A stretch of 64,000 nucleotides of DNA from Streptacidiphilus albus JL83. Its GTDB lineage: Bacteria > Actinomycetota > Actinomycetes > Streptomycetales > Streptomycetaceae. This document shows positions 35,530 through 43,883 of this stretch, piece after piece. The translations under genes were made by a program, and so were the position numbers. The notes beneath the pieces were generated by a model. It was given only the letters and a program-made list of their open reading frames with translations, was not told the DNA's origin and made no database searches. Numbering within the stretch: the first letter of the stretch is position 1; each line of letters begins with the position of its first letter. The DNA is taken from contig NZ_JQML01000001.1 in the NCBI RefSeq assembly GCF_000744705.1, forward strand, positions 3,420,017-3,484,016, given 5' to 3'.

Positions 35530-37005
35530 TCAGACGCGCAGCTGCGCCATGGCCTCGGTCAGCGCCCGGCCGGTGTCCGGCAGGGCCTGGTGGACGCCGT
35601 CGCGGACGACGGTGCGACCGCCGACCACGACCTCCCGGACGTCCGCGCCGCCGGCGGCGAAGACCGCCGTCTCGGCGGCGAAGCGCGGCTCGGTACCGGC
35701 CGTGCGCGGGGTGTCCAGGGCGACGGTGCAGAAGTCCGCGAGCGCGCCGACGGCGATCCGACCGGCCTCGGACCAGCCGAGCGAGGCGTGGCCGTCCTCG
35801 GTCGCGGCGCGAAGCAGCGCGGCGGCCGTCCAGTGGCCGCGCCGCTGGGTGGCCAGCCGCTCGTTCAGCTCCAGCGCACGGGCCTCCTCGAAGGGGTCGA
35901 TCACCGCGTGGCTGTCGCTGCCGAGCGAGATCGGGCAGCCGGCCTGGGAGAGCCGGCGGGCCGGGCCGATGCCGTCGGCGAGGTCGCGCTCGGTGGTCGG
36001 GCACATGCAGATCACCGTGGAGCTGTCGGCGAGCAGGCCGATGTCGGTGTCGGTGAGGTGGGTGGCGTGGACGGCGGAGGTGCGCGGGCCGAGCACCCCG
36101 TGCCGGGCCAGCAGCTGGGTGGGGCTGATCCCGTGGGCGGCCAGGCAGGCCTCGTTCTCGGCGGTCTGCTCGGAGAGGTGGACGTGCAGCGGTGCCCGGC
36201 GCTCCCGGGCCCAGTCGGCGACGGTGCCCAGCTGCTCGGCGGGCACGGCGCGGACCGAGTGCACGGCCGCGCCGATCCGGGCGTGCTCACGGGGCTTCAG
36301 CGCCCCGGCGCGGGCGGCCCAGGCGTCGGCGTCGCCGTCGCTGAAGCGCAGCTGGTGCCGGTTGGGGGCCTCGCCGAAGCCGGCCGCGAGGTAGCAGGTG
36401 TCGAGCAGGGTGATCCGGATCCCGGCCCGGGCGGCAGCCTCGATCAGCGCCTCGCCCATGGCGTTGGGGTCGTTGTAGCGGGCGCCGCCGGGGGCGTGGT
36501 GGACGTAGTGGAACTCGCCGACGGCGGTGATCCCGGCCAGCGCCATCTCGGTGTAGACGGCGGTGGCCAGGGCCAGGTAGCGGTCGGGGTCGAGCGCGTC
36601 GGCCACCCGGTACATGACGTCGCGCCAGGTCCAGAAGGTGCCGCTGCCGACCTGGACGCTGCCGCGCAGCGCCCGGTGGAAGGCGTGCGAGTGGGCGTTG
36701 GCCATGCCCGGCAGGGCCAGTCCGGTGAGCACGGTGGCCCCGGCCGGGGCCGGGCCGCTGTCGGGGGTGACGGCGGTGATCCGGCCCTCGGCGGAGACGG
36801 CGATCAGCACGTCCGACTCGACCACCGGGTCGGTCCAGGCGTGCGGCGCCCAGAACAGGCGGTCCGGGCCCCCCTCGCCCCGGGCCGCCGCGCTGCGCGG
36901 CTCGGGCATGCTCCGGGCCGCGGGCATGGTCCCGGGGGCCTGCCGCGGACCGGACAGCGGATCGGCCTCGCGGACTGTCTCCGCCACGGACGGGCTCACC
37001 GGCAT
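35530..37005 (-). CDS. hutF: Formimidoylglutamate deiminase (HutF-like)
   Basis: A 491-residue amidohydrolase. After a variable N-terminus of about 50 residues it has [20 protein letters not shown] with the metal-binding [78 protein letters not shown] and [20 protein letters not shown], all characteristic of HutF. It converts formiminoglutamate to N-formylglutamate and ammonia. The ATG at 37005 overlaps the end of the preceding M20 gene by ten bases. The long N-terminus may mean the true start is downstream. Confidence 0.92.
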   Translation of the reverse strand: MPVSPSVAETVREADPLSGPRQAPGTMPAARSMPEPRSAAARGEGGPDRLFWAPHAWTDPVVESDVLIAVSAEGRITAVTPDSGPAPAGATVLTGLALPGMANAHSHAFHRALRGSVQVGSGTFWTWRDVMYRVADALDPDRYLALATAVYTEMALAGITAVGEFHYVHHAPGGARYNDPNAMGEALIEAAARAGIRITLLDTCYLAAGFGEAPNRHQLRFSDGDADAWAARAGALKPREHARIGAAVHSVRAVPAEQLGTVADWARERRAPLHVHLSEQTAENEACLAAHGISPTQLLARHGVLGPRTSAVHATHLTDTDIGLLADSSTVICMCPTTERDLADGIGPARRLSQAGCPISLGSDSHAVIDPFEEARALELNERLATQRRGHWTAAALLRAATEDGHASLGWSEAGRIAVGALADFCTVALDTPRTAGTEPRFAAETAVFAAGGADVREVVVGGRTVVRDGVHQALPDTGRALTEAMAQLRV

Positions 37006-38237
37006 GTCAGGTCCTCCAGGACGTCGGCCAGCGCTGCCGCACCGGCCAGGCAGTCGGTCTCGACGGCGTGCTCGCTCGGCGAGTGCGAGACGCCGGTGGG
37101 GTTGCGGACGAACAGCATGGCGGTCGGCACGACCGCGGACAGGATGCCCGCGTCGTGGCCGGCGCCGGTCGGCAGGACCGGGGTGTCCGGCCCGAGCCGG
37201 GCGGCCAGCCGGTCGCGGAGCGGGGCGTCGAAGTCGACCACCGGGGTGTAGGACTCGCGCACCACCTCGGCCCGGACGCCGTCCCGCTCGGCCCGTTCGC
37301 CCGCGGCCTGGGTGATCTCCTCGACCAGGGCGGTGAGCGTGGCCTCGTCGGCGGCGCGCGAGTCCAGCCAGCCGCGCACCAGCGAGGCGATGGCGTTGGT
37401 GCCGTTGGGCTCGACCGCGACCTTGCCGAAGGTCGCCAGCGCGCCGTGCTGCCGGGCCTTCTTCCGGGCCGCCAGCACGGTGTTGGCATAGGTCAGCATC
37501 GGGTCCCGGCGGTCCTCCAGCCGGGTCGTCCCGGCGTGGTTGGCCTCGCCGTGGAAGTCGAAGCGCCAGCGGCCGTGGGGCCAGATCGCCGAGGCGACGC
37601 CGACCGGATGGGGCGTGTCGGCCAGGAACCGCCCCTGTTCGACATGGAGTTCGACATAGGCGGCGACCCTGGACAGCCGTTCGGCGTCCTTGCCCAGGGC
37701 CGTCGGGTCCTGCCCGGCCACCTCCATGGCGTCGGGCAGCCTGACCCCGTCGGCGTCACGCAGCGCGTACGCCTGATCCGCCGTCAGCACCCCGGCGCTG
37801 AGCCGTGATCCGACGCAGGCGACGCCGAAGCGCGCGCCCTCCTCGTCGACGAAGTTGGTCAGCGCCAGCGGGCGGACCGGCTCGACCCCGCGCTGCAGCA
37901 GCGCGTCCAGCGCGGCGAAGGACGAGACCACGCCGAGCGGGCCGTCGAAGGCGCCGCCGTCCGGGACCGAGTCCAGGTGCGAGCCGGTGACGATCGCCCC
38001 CTCGCCCTGCGGGTCGCCGTACCAGGCCCACTGGTTGCCGTTCCGGTCCACCTCGTAGACCAGTCCGCGCGCGGCGGCCTGCTCGGCGAACCAGGCCCGG
38101 CACTCGGCGTCGGCCGCGGTCCAGGCGTGCCGCCGGTACCCGCCGGACGCGTCGAAGCGTCCGACGGGCAGCAGGTCGGCCCACATTCGGCGGTAGCCGT
38201 CGGCGGCGTCGCCGAGCCGTTCCTCCCACTCGCTCAC
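36996..38237 (-). CDS. M20 amidohydrolase (allantoate/N-carbamoyl amidohydrolase type), probable N-formylglutamate hydrolase
   Basis: A 413-residue M20 metallopeptidase-family enzyme. Metal-site motifs are GSHLDSVPDGGAFDGPLGV, LTNFVDEEGARFGVACVGSR, YVELHVEQGRFLADT and LPTGAGHDAGIL. By sequence alone it would be called allantoate or N-carbamoyl-L-amino-acid amidohydrolase. Its place between hutU and hutF, with no HutG in sight, suggests it performs the last step, N-formylglutamate to glutamate plus formate; this role is inferred. The GTG at 38237 is four bases after the hutU stop and its own end overlaps hutF, so it is tightly coupled. Confidence 0.9.
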   Translation of the reverse strand: MSEWEERLGDAADGYRRMWADLLPVGRFDASGGYRRHAWTAADAECRAWFAEQAAARGLVYEVDRNGNQWAWYGDPQGEGAIVTGSHLDSVPDGGAFDGPLGVVSSFAALDALLQRGVEPVRPLALTNFVDEEGARFGVACVGSRLSAGVLTADQAYALRDADGVRLPDAMEVAGQDPTALGKDAERLSRVAAYVELHVEQGRFLADTPHPVGVASAIWPHGRWRFDFHGEANHAGTTRLEDRRDPMLTYANTVLAARKKARQHGALATFGKVAVEPNGTNAIASLVRGWLDSRAADEATLTALVEEITQAAGERAERDGVRAEVVRESYTPVVDFDAPLRDRLAARLGPDTPVLPTGAGHDAGILSAVVPTAMLFVRNPTGVSHSPSEHAVETDCLAGAAALADVLEDLTCR

Positions 38238-38241
38238 GTGA

Positions 38242-39912
38242 CTACTCGCCCTCACGCATGGGGATGCGGACGCCGCGCTCGTCGGCGACCTCGGCGGCGA
38301 TGTCGTAGCCGGCGTCGACGTGCCGGATGACGCCCATGCCGGGGTCGTTGGTGAGCACCCGGCGGATCTTCTCGCCGGCCAGCTTGGTGCCGTCGGCGAC
38401 GGTGACCTGGCCGGCGTGGATCGAGCGGCCGATGCCGACGCCGCCGCCGTGGTGGATGGAGACCCAGGAGGCGCCGGAGGCGACGTTGACCATGGCGTTG
38501 AGCAGCGGCCAGTCGGCGATGGCGTCCGAGCCGTCGAGCATCGCCTCGGTCTCCCGGTAGGGGGAGGCCACCGAGCCGCAGTCGAGGTGGTCGCGGCCGA
38601 TCACCAGCGGCGCTTCGAGGGTGCCGTCGGCGACCATCTCGTTGAAGCGCTCGCCGGCCTTGTCGCGCTCGCCGTAGCCGAGCCAGCAGATCCGGGCCGG
38701 CAGGCCCTGGAAGTGGACCCGCTCGCCGGCCATCTTCATCCAGCGGGCCAGCGACTCGTTCTCCGGGAAGAGTTCGAGGATGGCCTTGTCGGTGGCGGCG
38801 ATGTCCTTGGGGTTGCCGGAGAGCGCGGCCCAGCGGAACGGGCCCTTGCCCTCGCAGAACAGCGGCCGGATGTAGGCGGGCACGAAGCCGGGGAAGTCGA
38901 AGGCCCGGGTGTAGCCGGCCAGCTGCGCCTCGCCGCGGATCGAGTTGCCGTAGTCGAAGACCTCGGCGCCCTTGTCCTGGAAGCCGACCATCGCCTCGAC
39001 GTGCCTGGCCATGGACTCGCGGGCGCGGACGGTGAACTCGGCCGGCTTCTCGGCGGCGTAGGTCGCCATGTCGTGGAAGTCGATGCCGATCGGCAGGTAG
39101 GCCAGCGGGTCGTGGGCGCTGGTCTGGTCGGTGACGATGTCGATCGGGGCGTCCATCGCCAGCAGCTGCGGGACCAGCTCGGCGGCGTTGCCGAGCAGGC
39201 CGATGCTGAGCGGCTTGCGCTGGTCGCGGGCCTCGACCGCGAGCTCCAGGGCGTGCTTGAGGTTCTTGGCCTCGACGTCCAGGTAGCGGTGCTCGATCCG
39301 GCGGGTGATCCGGGTCTGGTCGACGTCGATGCAGATGGCGACGCCGTCGTTCATGGTCACCGCGAGCGGCTGGGCGCCGCCCATCCCGCCGAGGCCGGCG
39401 GTGAGGGTGATGGTCCCGGCCAGGGTGCCGTTGAACTTCTTGGCGGCGACGGCGGCGAAGGTCTCGTAGGTGCCCTGGAGGATGCCCTGGGTGCCGATGT
39501 AGATCCAGGAGCCGGCCGTCATCTGGCCGTACATGGTGAGGCCGAGCTGCTCCAGACGGCGGAACTCCTCCCAGTTGGCCCAGTCGCCGACCAGGTTGGA
39601 GTTGGCGAGCAGGACGCGCGGCGCCCACTCGTGGGTCTGCATCACGCCGACCGGACGGCCGGACTGGACCAGCATGGTCTCGTCCTGCTTCAGCGTCTGC
39701 AGGGTGCGGACCATGGCGTCGAAGGAGCGCCAGTCGCGGGCGGCCTTGCCGGTGCCTCCGTAGACGACGAGCTTGTCGGGGTGCTCGGCGACCTCGGGGT
39801 CGAGGTTGTTCATGAGCATTCGCAGCGCGCCCTCCTGCTGCCAGCCCTGGGTGGTGAGCGCGGTGCCGCGCGAGGCGCGCACCGGGCGCGGGCCGCTCTG
39901 CTGCTGCGTCAT
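38242..39912 (-). CDS. hutU: Urocanate hydratase HutU
   Basis: A 556-residue enzyme converting urocanate to imidazolonepropionate with tightly bound NAD. Conserved segments are [35 protein letters not shown] (nucleotide loop), [40 protein letters not shown] and [26 protein letters not shown] precedes the ATG at 39912. It is first of the hutU-M20-hutF-hutI operon and has a perfect 9-3-9 inverted repeat in the leader region. It is essentially full length. Confidence 0.97.
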   Translation of the reverse strand: MTQQQSGPRPVRASRGTALTTQGWQQEGALRMLMNNLDPEVAEHPDKLVVYGGTGKAARDWRSFDAMVRTLQTLKQDETMLVQSGRPVGVMQTHEWAPRVLLANSNLVGDWANWEEFRRLEQLGLTMYGQMTAGSWIYIGTQGILQGTYETFAAVAAKKFNGTLAGTITLTAGLGGMGGAQPLAVTMNDGVAICIDVDQTRITRRIEHRYLDVEAKNLKHALELAVEARDQRKPLSIGLLGNAAELVPQLLAMDAPIDIVTDQTSAHDPLAYLPIGIDFHDMATYAAEKPAEFTVRARESMARHVEAMVGFQDKGAEVFDYGNSIRGEAQLAGYTRAFDFPGFVPAYIRPLFCEGKGPFRWAALSGNPKDIAATDKAILELFPENESLARWMKMAGERVHFQGLPARICWLGYGERDKAGERFNEMVADGTLEAPLVIGRDHLDCGSVASPYRETEAMLDGSDAIADWPLLNAMVNVASGASWVSIHHGGGVGIGRSIHAGQVTVADGTKLAGEKIRRVLTNDPGMGVIRHVDAGYDIAAEVADERGVRIPMREGE

Positions 39913-39932
39913 GACTCTGTGACCTCCTCGAC

Positions 39933-39953
39933 GGGTGGACCGGCGGTCCACCC
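39933..39953. promoter_or_regulatory. Perfect 9-3-9 inverted repeat upstream of hutU
   Basis: GGGTGGACC-GGC-GGTCCACCC lies 21-41 bp before the hutU start, between the ribosome site and an AT-rich upstream stretch that carries a TGAATGAATG repeat. It could be a repressor site for the hut operon or an mRNA hairpin in the leader. Confidence 0.55.
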
Positions 39954-40065
39954 TGATGGATACATTCATTCAGTTCTGCGTACCTTGAAGATACCCAATC
40001 ATTCGCGGCTCCACCAGAGCCATTCGGCCTCCGCCTGTACCGGTGACCTCCCCCTGGAGCACGGT

Positions 40066-40107
40066 AGGCCGGTGTCCTCCCGCCCGCGAGCGAGAGGACA
40101 CCGGCCT
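40066..40107. terminator. Long hairpin upstream of the hut operon
   Basis: AGGCCGGTGTCCTC and GAGGACACCGGCCT form a perfect 14-bp stem around a 14-base loop. Flanking ACGGT/ACCGT can extend it with a small bulge. It lies downstream of the minus-strand membrane-protein gene ending at 40208 and upstream of the hutU promoter, so it probably insulates hut from read-through. Confidence 0.65.
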
Positions 40108-40131
40108 GAACCGTGCGGTGATCATGCAGTT

Positions 40132-40203
40132 GTGGGACCTGTTGCGGCCGTGGGACCTGTTGCGGCCGTGGGACCTGTCGCGGCCGTGGGACCTGTCGCG
40201 GCG
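40132..40203. repeat. 18-bp tandem repeat, four copies
   Basis: The unit GTGGGACCTGTTGCGGCC is repeated four times without gaps (the last two with C for T at one position, the fourth ending GCG). It ends five bases before the stop codon of the membrane-protein gene. In one minus-strand frame it would encode PTAATG repeats, but that frame is not the gene's. Confidence 0.85.
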
Positions 40204-40207
40204 GGGC

Positions 40208-40774
40208 TTACCGCCGGGCCGCCGCGCCGCGCACCACCGGGCGGACGCTGCCGGCCGCCGGGCCGGTGGAGGCGAAGGCGCCGATCCGGCTGCGCCGGCC
40301 CAGCAGCCGGCCGTCCTCGGTCCGCGCCCAGAGCAGGGTCTCGTGCCCGTGCTCCCAGCGCGCCTGCAGCCAGACCGCCAGTTGCAGTCCCACGCCGTAG
40401 CCGAGCACCAGCAGCCCCGCCGCCGGACCGGCCAGCAGTCCGAGCCCGCAGGTCACGATCATCCCGCCGAGCAGCCAGAGGCCGTTCATCCGGGCCATCC
40501 GCCGCCTGGTCTCCTGCGGCGGCTCCAGAGTGATCGCGAAGGCTGCCTTCTCCGCGCCGCGGGCCCGCCCGGCGTACCAGCGGAACCGGCCGAGCAGCCC
40601 GGCGAGCAGGGCCAGGACGAACAGCGCGGCGCCGAGGTAGGCACCGCGCCGGCTCCCGGTGAGGGTCGGCTCCAGCAGTCCGGCCAGCGCGCCGACCAGG
40701 CCGATCCACATCAGCGTGCGGGCGACCGTTCCCCGGACGACCACCACGCGAGCCCGCGCATATGTCCCACGCAT
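40208..40774 (-). CDS. Membrane protein of unknown function
   Basis: A 188-residue protein with four hydrophobic segments in two pairs (TLMWIGLVGALAGLLEP and AYLGAALFVLALLAGLLGRF; LWLLGGMIVTCGLGLLAGPA and AAGLLVLGYGVGLQLAVWLQ). The C-terminal 40 residues are polar. I chose the ATG at 40774 because GGGAG lies seven bases upstream; an ATG at 40813 would add 13 residues. I do not recognise the family. It is followed by an 18-bp tandem repeat and a hairpin, and precedes the hut operon without obvious linkage. Confidence 0.7.
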   Translation of the reverse strand: MRGTYARARVVVVRGTVARTLMWIGLVGALAGLLEPTLTGSRRGAYLGAALFVLALLAGLLGRFRWYAGRARGAEKAAFAITLEPPQETRRRMARMNGLWLLGGMIVTCGLGLLAGPAAGLLVLGYGVGLQLAVWLQARWEHGHETLLWARTEDGRLLGRRSRIGAFASTGPAAGSVRPVVRGAAARR

Positions 40775-40828
40775 TCCACGACTCCCAATCCTTGAAAGCT
40801 CCCCATCAGTCAAAGCCTTGGCGGGACC

Positions 40829-41632
40829 TTAGCCCCGATCTGTGAGAACGGGGTGAATGCCGGCCGGAGAAAATTCCGGGGCGAACGCGGCGGCAGCCAT
40901 CGTCCGACGGCGCAGCCCCAACCCCCGGTACAGCCGGACGGCGGGGGCGTTGTCGTCGTTCACCAGCAGCGCCACCCGGCCGTGCGCCGCCAGGGCCTCG
41001 CGCACTGCGTGTCCGCAGACCTGGGCGGCCAGGCCCCGGCCCCGGGCGGCGGGGTGGACGGCGACCCCGGCGAGCAGCCCGACCGTGGGCGCCGACCAGG
41101 CCAGCGCGGCGACGGCGAGCAGCTCCCGCGCCGCCCCGCGGACCCCCACCCACTGCTCCACGCCCGGACGGTCCGGGTGGGCGTGGGAGTCGGCGAAGGC
41201 GAGATCGAGCAGGTCCGCGACGGCGGGCTCGTCGGCCGGCCCCAGCCGGCTCGCCCGCCCGGTCGGCAGCGGCGCCTCCGCCGCGGTCCGCTCCATCCAG
41301 CTGAACGGGGAGGTCGGCTGCAACCCCGGGAGCTGCTCGACGGCGGCGGCCACCACAGCGGGCTCGCCGAGCGCACGGTAGCCGGGACCGACCTCTGCCA
41401 GCACCTGTCGGAACAGGGCCACGGCGGCGTGGAGGCCGGCGGGGTCGGCCGCGTGGAGGGCGATCCGGTCGCGGCCGGAGAGGTCGGGGGCGGCCACGGC
41501 GACCGCGCCGTCCAGGGTCCAGGCCCGGCTGGTCCCGCCGACCCGGCGGGTCAGCCCCTGGGCGGCCCAGAGCAGCAGGGAGTCGTCGTCGCAGAGGGCG
41601 GCCAGCCGGCCGGGGTCGTTGATCTCGTGCAT
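40829..41632 (-). CDS. GNAT family N-acetyltransferase
   Basis: A 267-residue protein. The C-terminal half is a GNAT domain, with the acetyl-CoA loop VAVHPAARGRGLAAQVCGHA (consensus R/Q-x-x-G-x-G/A) and the following VALLVNDDNAPAVRLYRGLG. The N-terminal half (RVGGTSRAWTLDGAVAVAAP and onward) is a degenerate GNAT-like or actinobacterial substrate domain. The substrate is unknown. The ATG at 41632 lacks a good ribosome site; GTG 41647 is an alternative. Confidence 0.82.
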   Translation of the reverse strand: MHEINDPGRLAALCDDDSLLLWAAQGLTRRVGGTSRAWTLDGAVAVAAPDLSGRDRIALHAADPAGLHAAVALFRQVLAEVGPGYRALGEPAVVAAAVEQLPGLQPTSPFSWMERTAAEAPLPTGRASRLGPADEPAVADLLDLAFADSHAHPDRPGVEQWVGVRGAARELLAVAALAWSAPTVGLLAGVAVHPAARGRGLAAQVCGHAVREALAAHGRVALLVNDDNAPAVRLYRGLGLRRRTMAAAAFAPEFSPAGIHPVLTDRG

Positions 41633-41814
41633 CCGGAGATCATCGCCCACCCGGGCGCGCGGTCCCTCGTCCGGGGCGCACAACCGCTCCGCGCGCCCGG
41701 AGATCGGGTGAATCCCGGGGCGGTCGGGGCACGAACCGGCGGTTTCGGGCCTCCTGCGGATGAGAGTAGGGCCGACCTACGCTCCCCCGATCCGAACTCA
41801 GGAGAACCGAAGCC

Positions 41815-42207
41815 ATGTCAGCACCGAAGCGTCTGCGCATCCTCGTCCCCGCCCTGGCCGTTCCGGCGCTGGCCGCGCTGGCCGCGGTCGCGTCCGCCGG
41901 CCCGGCGCAGGCCGCGCCCGCGCACCCCGCTCCGGGCGCCCGGATCGCCCACACCGCCTGGGCCCACCCCCACCGCGCCCACCTGCTGCCGGCGCACCTG
42001 CTGCCGCTGCACGCCCAGCCCGGCGACGCCTCGCCGGTCATCGGCCGCCTGGCCAAGGGCGACCGCTTCACCACCCACCAGAACCGGGGCGGCTGGACCC
42101 AGATCACCGACCGCACCACCCACGCCGAGGGCTGGGCCCACTTCACCCACCCGCACCGCACCACCTCGCGGGTCGGCCTGGAGCACGGCCGGGTCATGGG
42201 GCGCTGA
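41815..42207 (+). CDS. Small secreted SH3-like protein
   Basis: A 130-residue exported protein with a signal peptide ending near AGPAQA (about residue 33). The remainder has a bacterial SH3 character (LPLHAQPGDASPVIGRLAKG, NRGGWTQITDRTTHAEGWAH) with a conserved GW pair. It is rich in histidine (about 15 in 97 mature residues), which could bind metal or simply be compositional. AGGAGAA lies upstream of the ATG. Such proteins bind the cell wall; the exact role is unknown. Confidence 0.8.
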   Translation: MSAPKRLRILVPALAVPALAALAAVASAGPAQAAPAHPAPGARIAHTAWAHPHRAHLLPAHLLPLHAQPGDASPVIGRLAKGDRFTTHQNRGGWTQITDRTTHAEGWAHFTHPHRTTSRVGLEHGRVMGR

Positions 42208-42233
42208 GTCAGGCACCCGGTCGGGCACCCGGT

Positions 42234-42255
42234 CGGGCGCCGGGTCCGGCGCCCG
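42234..42255. terminator. Hairpin between convergent genes
   Basis: CGGGCGCCGG-GT-CCGGCGCCCG is a perfect ten-base inverted repeat between the stops of the SH3 protein (42207) and the RpiR regulator (42257). It follows three direct CACCCGGTCGGG-like units. It should terminate from both sides. Confidence 0.7.
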
Positions 42256-42256
42256 G

Positions 42257-43153
42257 TCAGCCGACGAACAGGCCGCGGGCGGCGGCGCCCTGCTCGAACG
42301 CCTCCAACCGGGCCACCGACTCCGGCAGTTCGTCGCACATCGCCTGGAGCAGTACCCGCCCCAGCATCATCGGGGCGCAGGCGGTGTCGAACACCAGGCT
42401 GGAGCCGACCGCCGCCGGCAGCATCACGTCGGTCAGCTCGGCGACCGGCGCGAACACGCTCTCGGCCACGGTGACCACGGTCAGTCCGGCGCGCTTCGCG
42501 GCCGAGAGCACGTCCACCACCTCGCGCGGGTGCCTCGGCAGCGAGAAGCAGATCAGCGCGGTCGCGCCGGCCTGGACGGCCTGCTCGACCTGGTCCAGCG
42601 CCATGGAGCCGCCCTGGTCGATCAGCCGGACGTCCGGATGGACCTTGGCCGCGAAGTAGGCGAAGCCGTGCGCCTGGGCCGAGGCCGCGCGCAGCCCGAG
42701 CACCGGCAGCGGCCGGGAGGCCGCGAGCAGTCGCGCGGCCTGGAGCACCGGCTCCGGGTCGGCCAGTACCGCGGCGAGGTGCTGGAGGTTGGCGATCTCG
42801 GCGAGCACCGCCTGCTGCTGCTCGTTGCGGACCGCGTCCTTGGCGGTCTCCTGGCCGACACCGGGCTCGACCTGGTCCCCCGGGCCGAGCTCCCGCAGCC
42901 GGCGGCGCAGCGCGGGATAGCCGTCGAAGCCCAGCGCCACGGCGAAGCGGGTCACCGAGGGCTGGCTGACGCCCGCCAGCTCGGCGACCTCGACACTGGA
43001 GAGGAAGGGCGCGTCGGCCGCGTTGCGCACCAGGCAGTGGGCGATCCGCCGCTGAGTGGGCGTCAGCCGGTGTCCGTCGAACAGGCCGAGCAGCCTGCCG
43101 GACGGGCCGGGCGTCACGCCCTCGCCCACGGCGGACGGTGTCTCCTCGCTCAC
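42257..43153 (-). CDS. MurR/RpiR family transcriptional regulator
   Basis: A 298-residue regulator. The N-terminal HTH_6 domain reads LTPTQRRIAHCLVRNAADAP, VAELAGVSQPSVTRFAVALG; a SIS sugar-isomerase domain follows (RPLPVLGLRAASAQAHGFAY, ALICFSLPRHPREVVDVLSA). The start was placed at GTG 43153 because AGG lies at a suitable distance. It lies 730 bp downstream of hutH on the same strand, with a small plus-strand gene between. A role in histidine utilisation is possible from position, but sugar-phosphate control is the more usual function. Confidence 0.88.
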   Translation of the reverse strand: MSEETPSAVGEGVTPGPSGRLLGLFDGHRLTPTQRRIAHCLVRNAADAPFLSSVEVAELAGVSQPSVTRFAVALGFDGYPALRRRLRELGPGDQVEPGVGQETAKDAVRNEQQQAVLAEIANLQHLAAVLADPEPVLQAARLLAASRPLPVLGLRAASAQAHGFAYFAAKVHPDVRLIDQGGSMALDQVEQAVQAGATALICFSLPRHPREVVDVLSAAKRAGLTVVTVAESVFAPVAELTDVMLPAAVGSSLVFDTACAPMMLGRVLLQAMCDELPESVARLEAFEQGAAARGLFVG

Positions 43154-43404
43154 GGACACCCTGCCTTTCGCATTGCTGGAGCCGCAGCCCGGGATGATCG
43201 GGGACCGGCCTGGTTCCCGACTCTGCATGAACCCATACAACGTCGGCAAGTGCCTTCTCGTTCACCGGACAGCCACCTGCGGTTCCGGCGGCGCCCGGTA
43301 GGTGGAACCGGACCCGGAGCCGTCCCTGAGCCGGACCCTGAACTCTCCCCGAGTCGGCCCCGGCAGGCTGTGGACGCCCCCCGCCGGTCCCTACGCTCGT
43401 AGCC

Positions 43405-43833
43405 ATGCAGCAGTACGGGGACAGTGAACTCAAGAGCGACCTGAAGGCCACGGTGCGGACCGCCCAGGAGTTGGGACCTGACTACGAGTCGGATCTCATC
43501 GACGGCTTCCTCCAGCGCCTCGACAGCCGGCTCGACGCCCAGGTGACCACCCGCGTCCGGCGCGAGCTGGACCGGGAGACCGGCCCGGCCGAGGTCCGCG
43601 GGCGTCGGGAGCGGCGCGGATTCGGCTCCCGCTTCCACTACTTCTCCCTGGTCGCCGCGATCCCGCTGACCGCGATCGCCGCGGGCCAGGGCGGGATCGC
43701 CGGGATGGTCGTGGTCTGGCTGGGGATCGTCGGCGTCAACGTCGCCCAGTCCTTCGGCGGCGACGGACGGCGGCCCGGGGAGCGGGGCGACGCCAGGGAG
43801 GAACGCGCCCGGCGCCGGGACGGCTGGGACTGA
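43405..43833 (+). CDS. Small membrane protein of unknown function
   Basis: A 142-residue protein. The first 75 residues are charged and helical (SDLKATVRTAQELGPDYESD, FLQRLDSRLDAQVTTRVRRE), followed by two hydrophobic segments (HYFSLVAAIPLTAIAAGQGG, IAGMVVVWLGIVGVNVAQSF) and a charged tail. Similar small integral membrane proteins are common in streptomycetes, without known function. A TACGCT hexamer lies exactly seven bases before the ATG, suggesting a leaderless mRNA. It is convergent with hutH. Confidence 0.82.
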   Translation: MQQYGDSELKSDLKATVRTAQELGPDYESDLIDGFLQRLDSRLDAQVTTRVRRELDRETGPAEVRGRRERRGFGSRFHYFSLVAAIPLTAIAAGQGGIAGMVVVWLGIVGVNVAQSFGGDGRRPGERGDAREERARRRDGWD

Positions 43834-43883
43834 CGGGCCCTCGGCCCGCCGGTCGCACCCCCGTCCCGGCGCCGTCACGGTGC

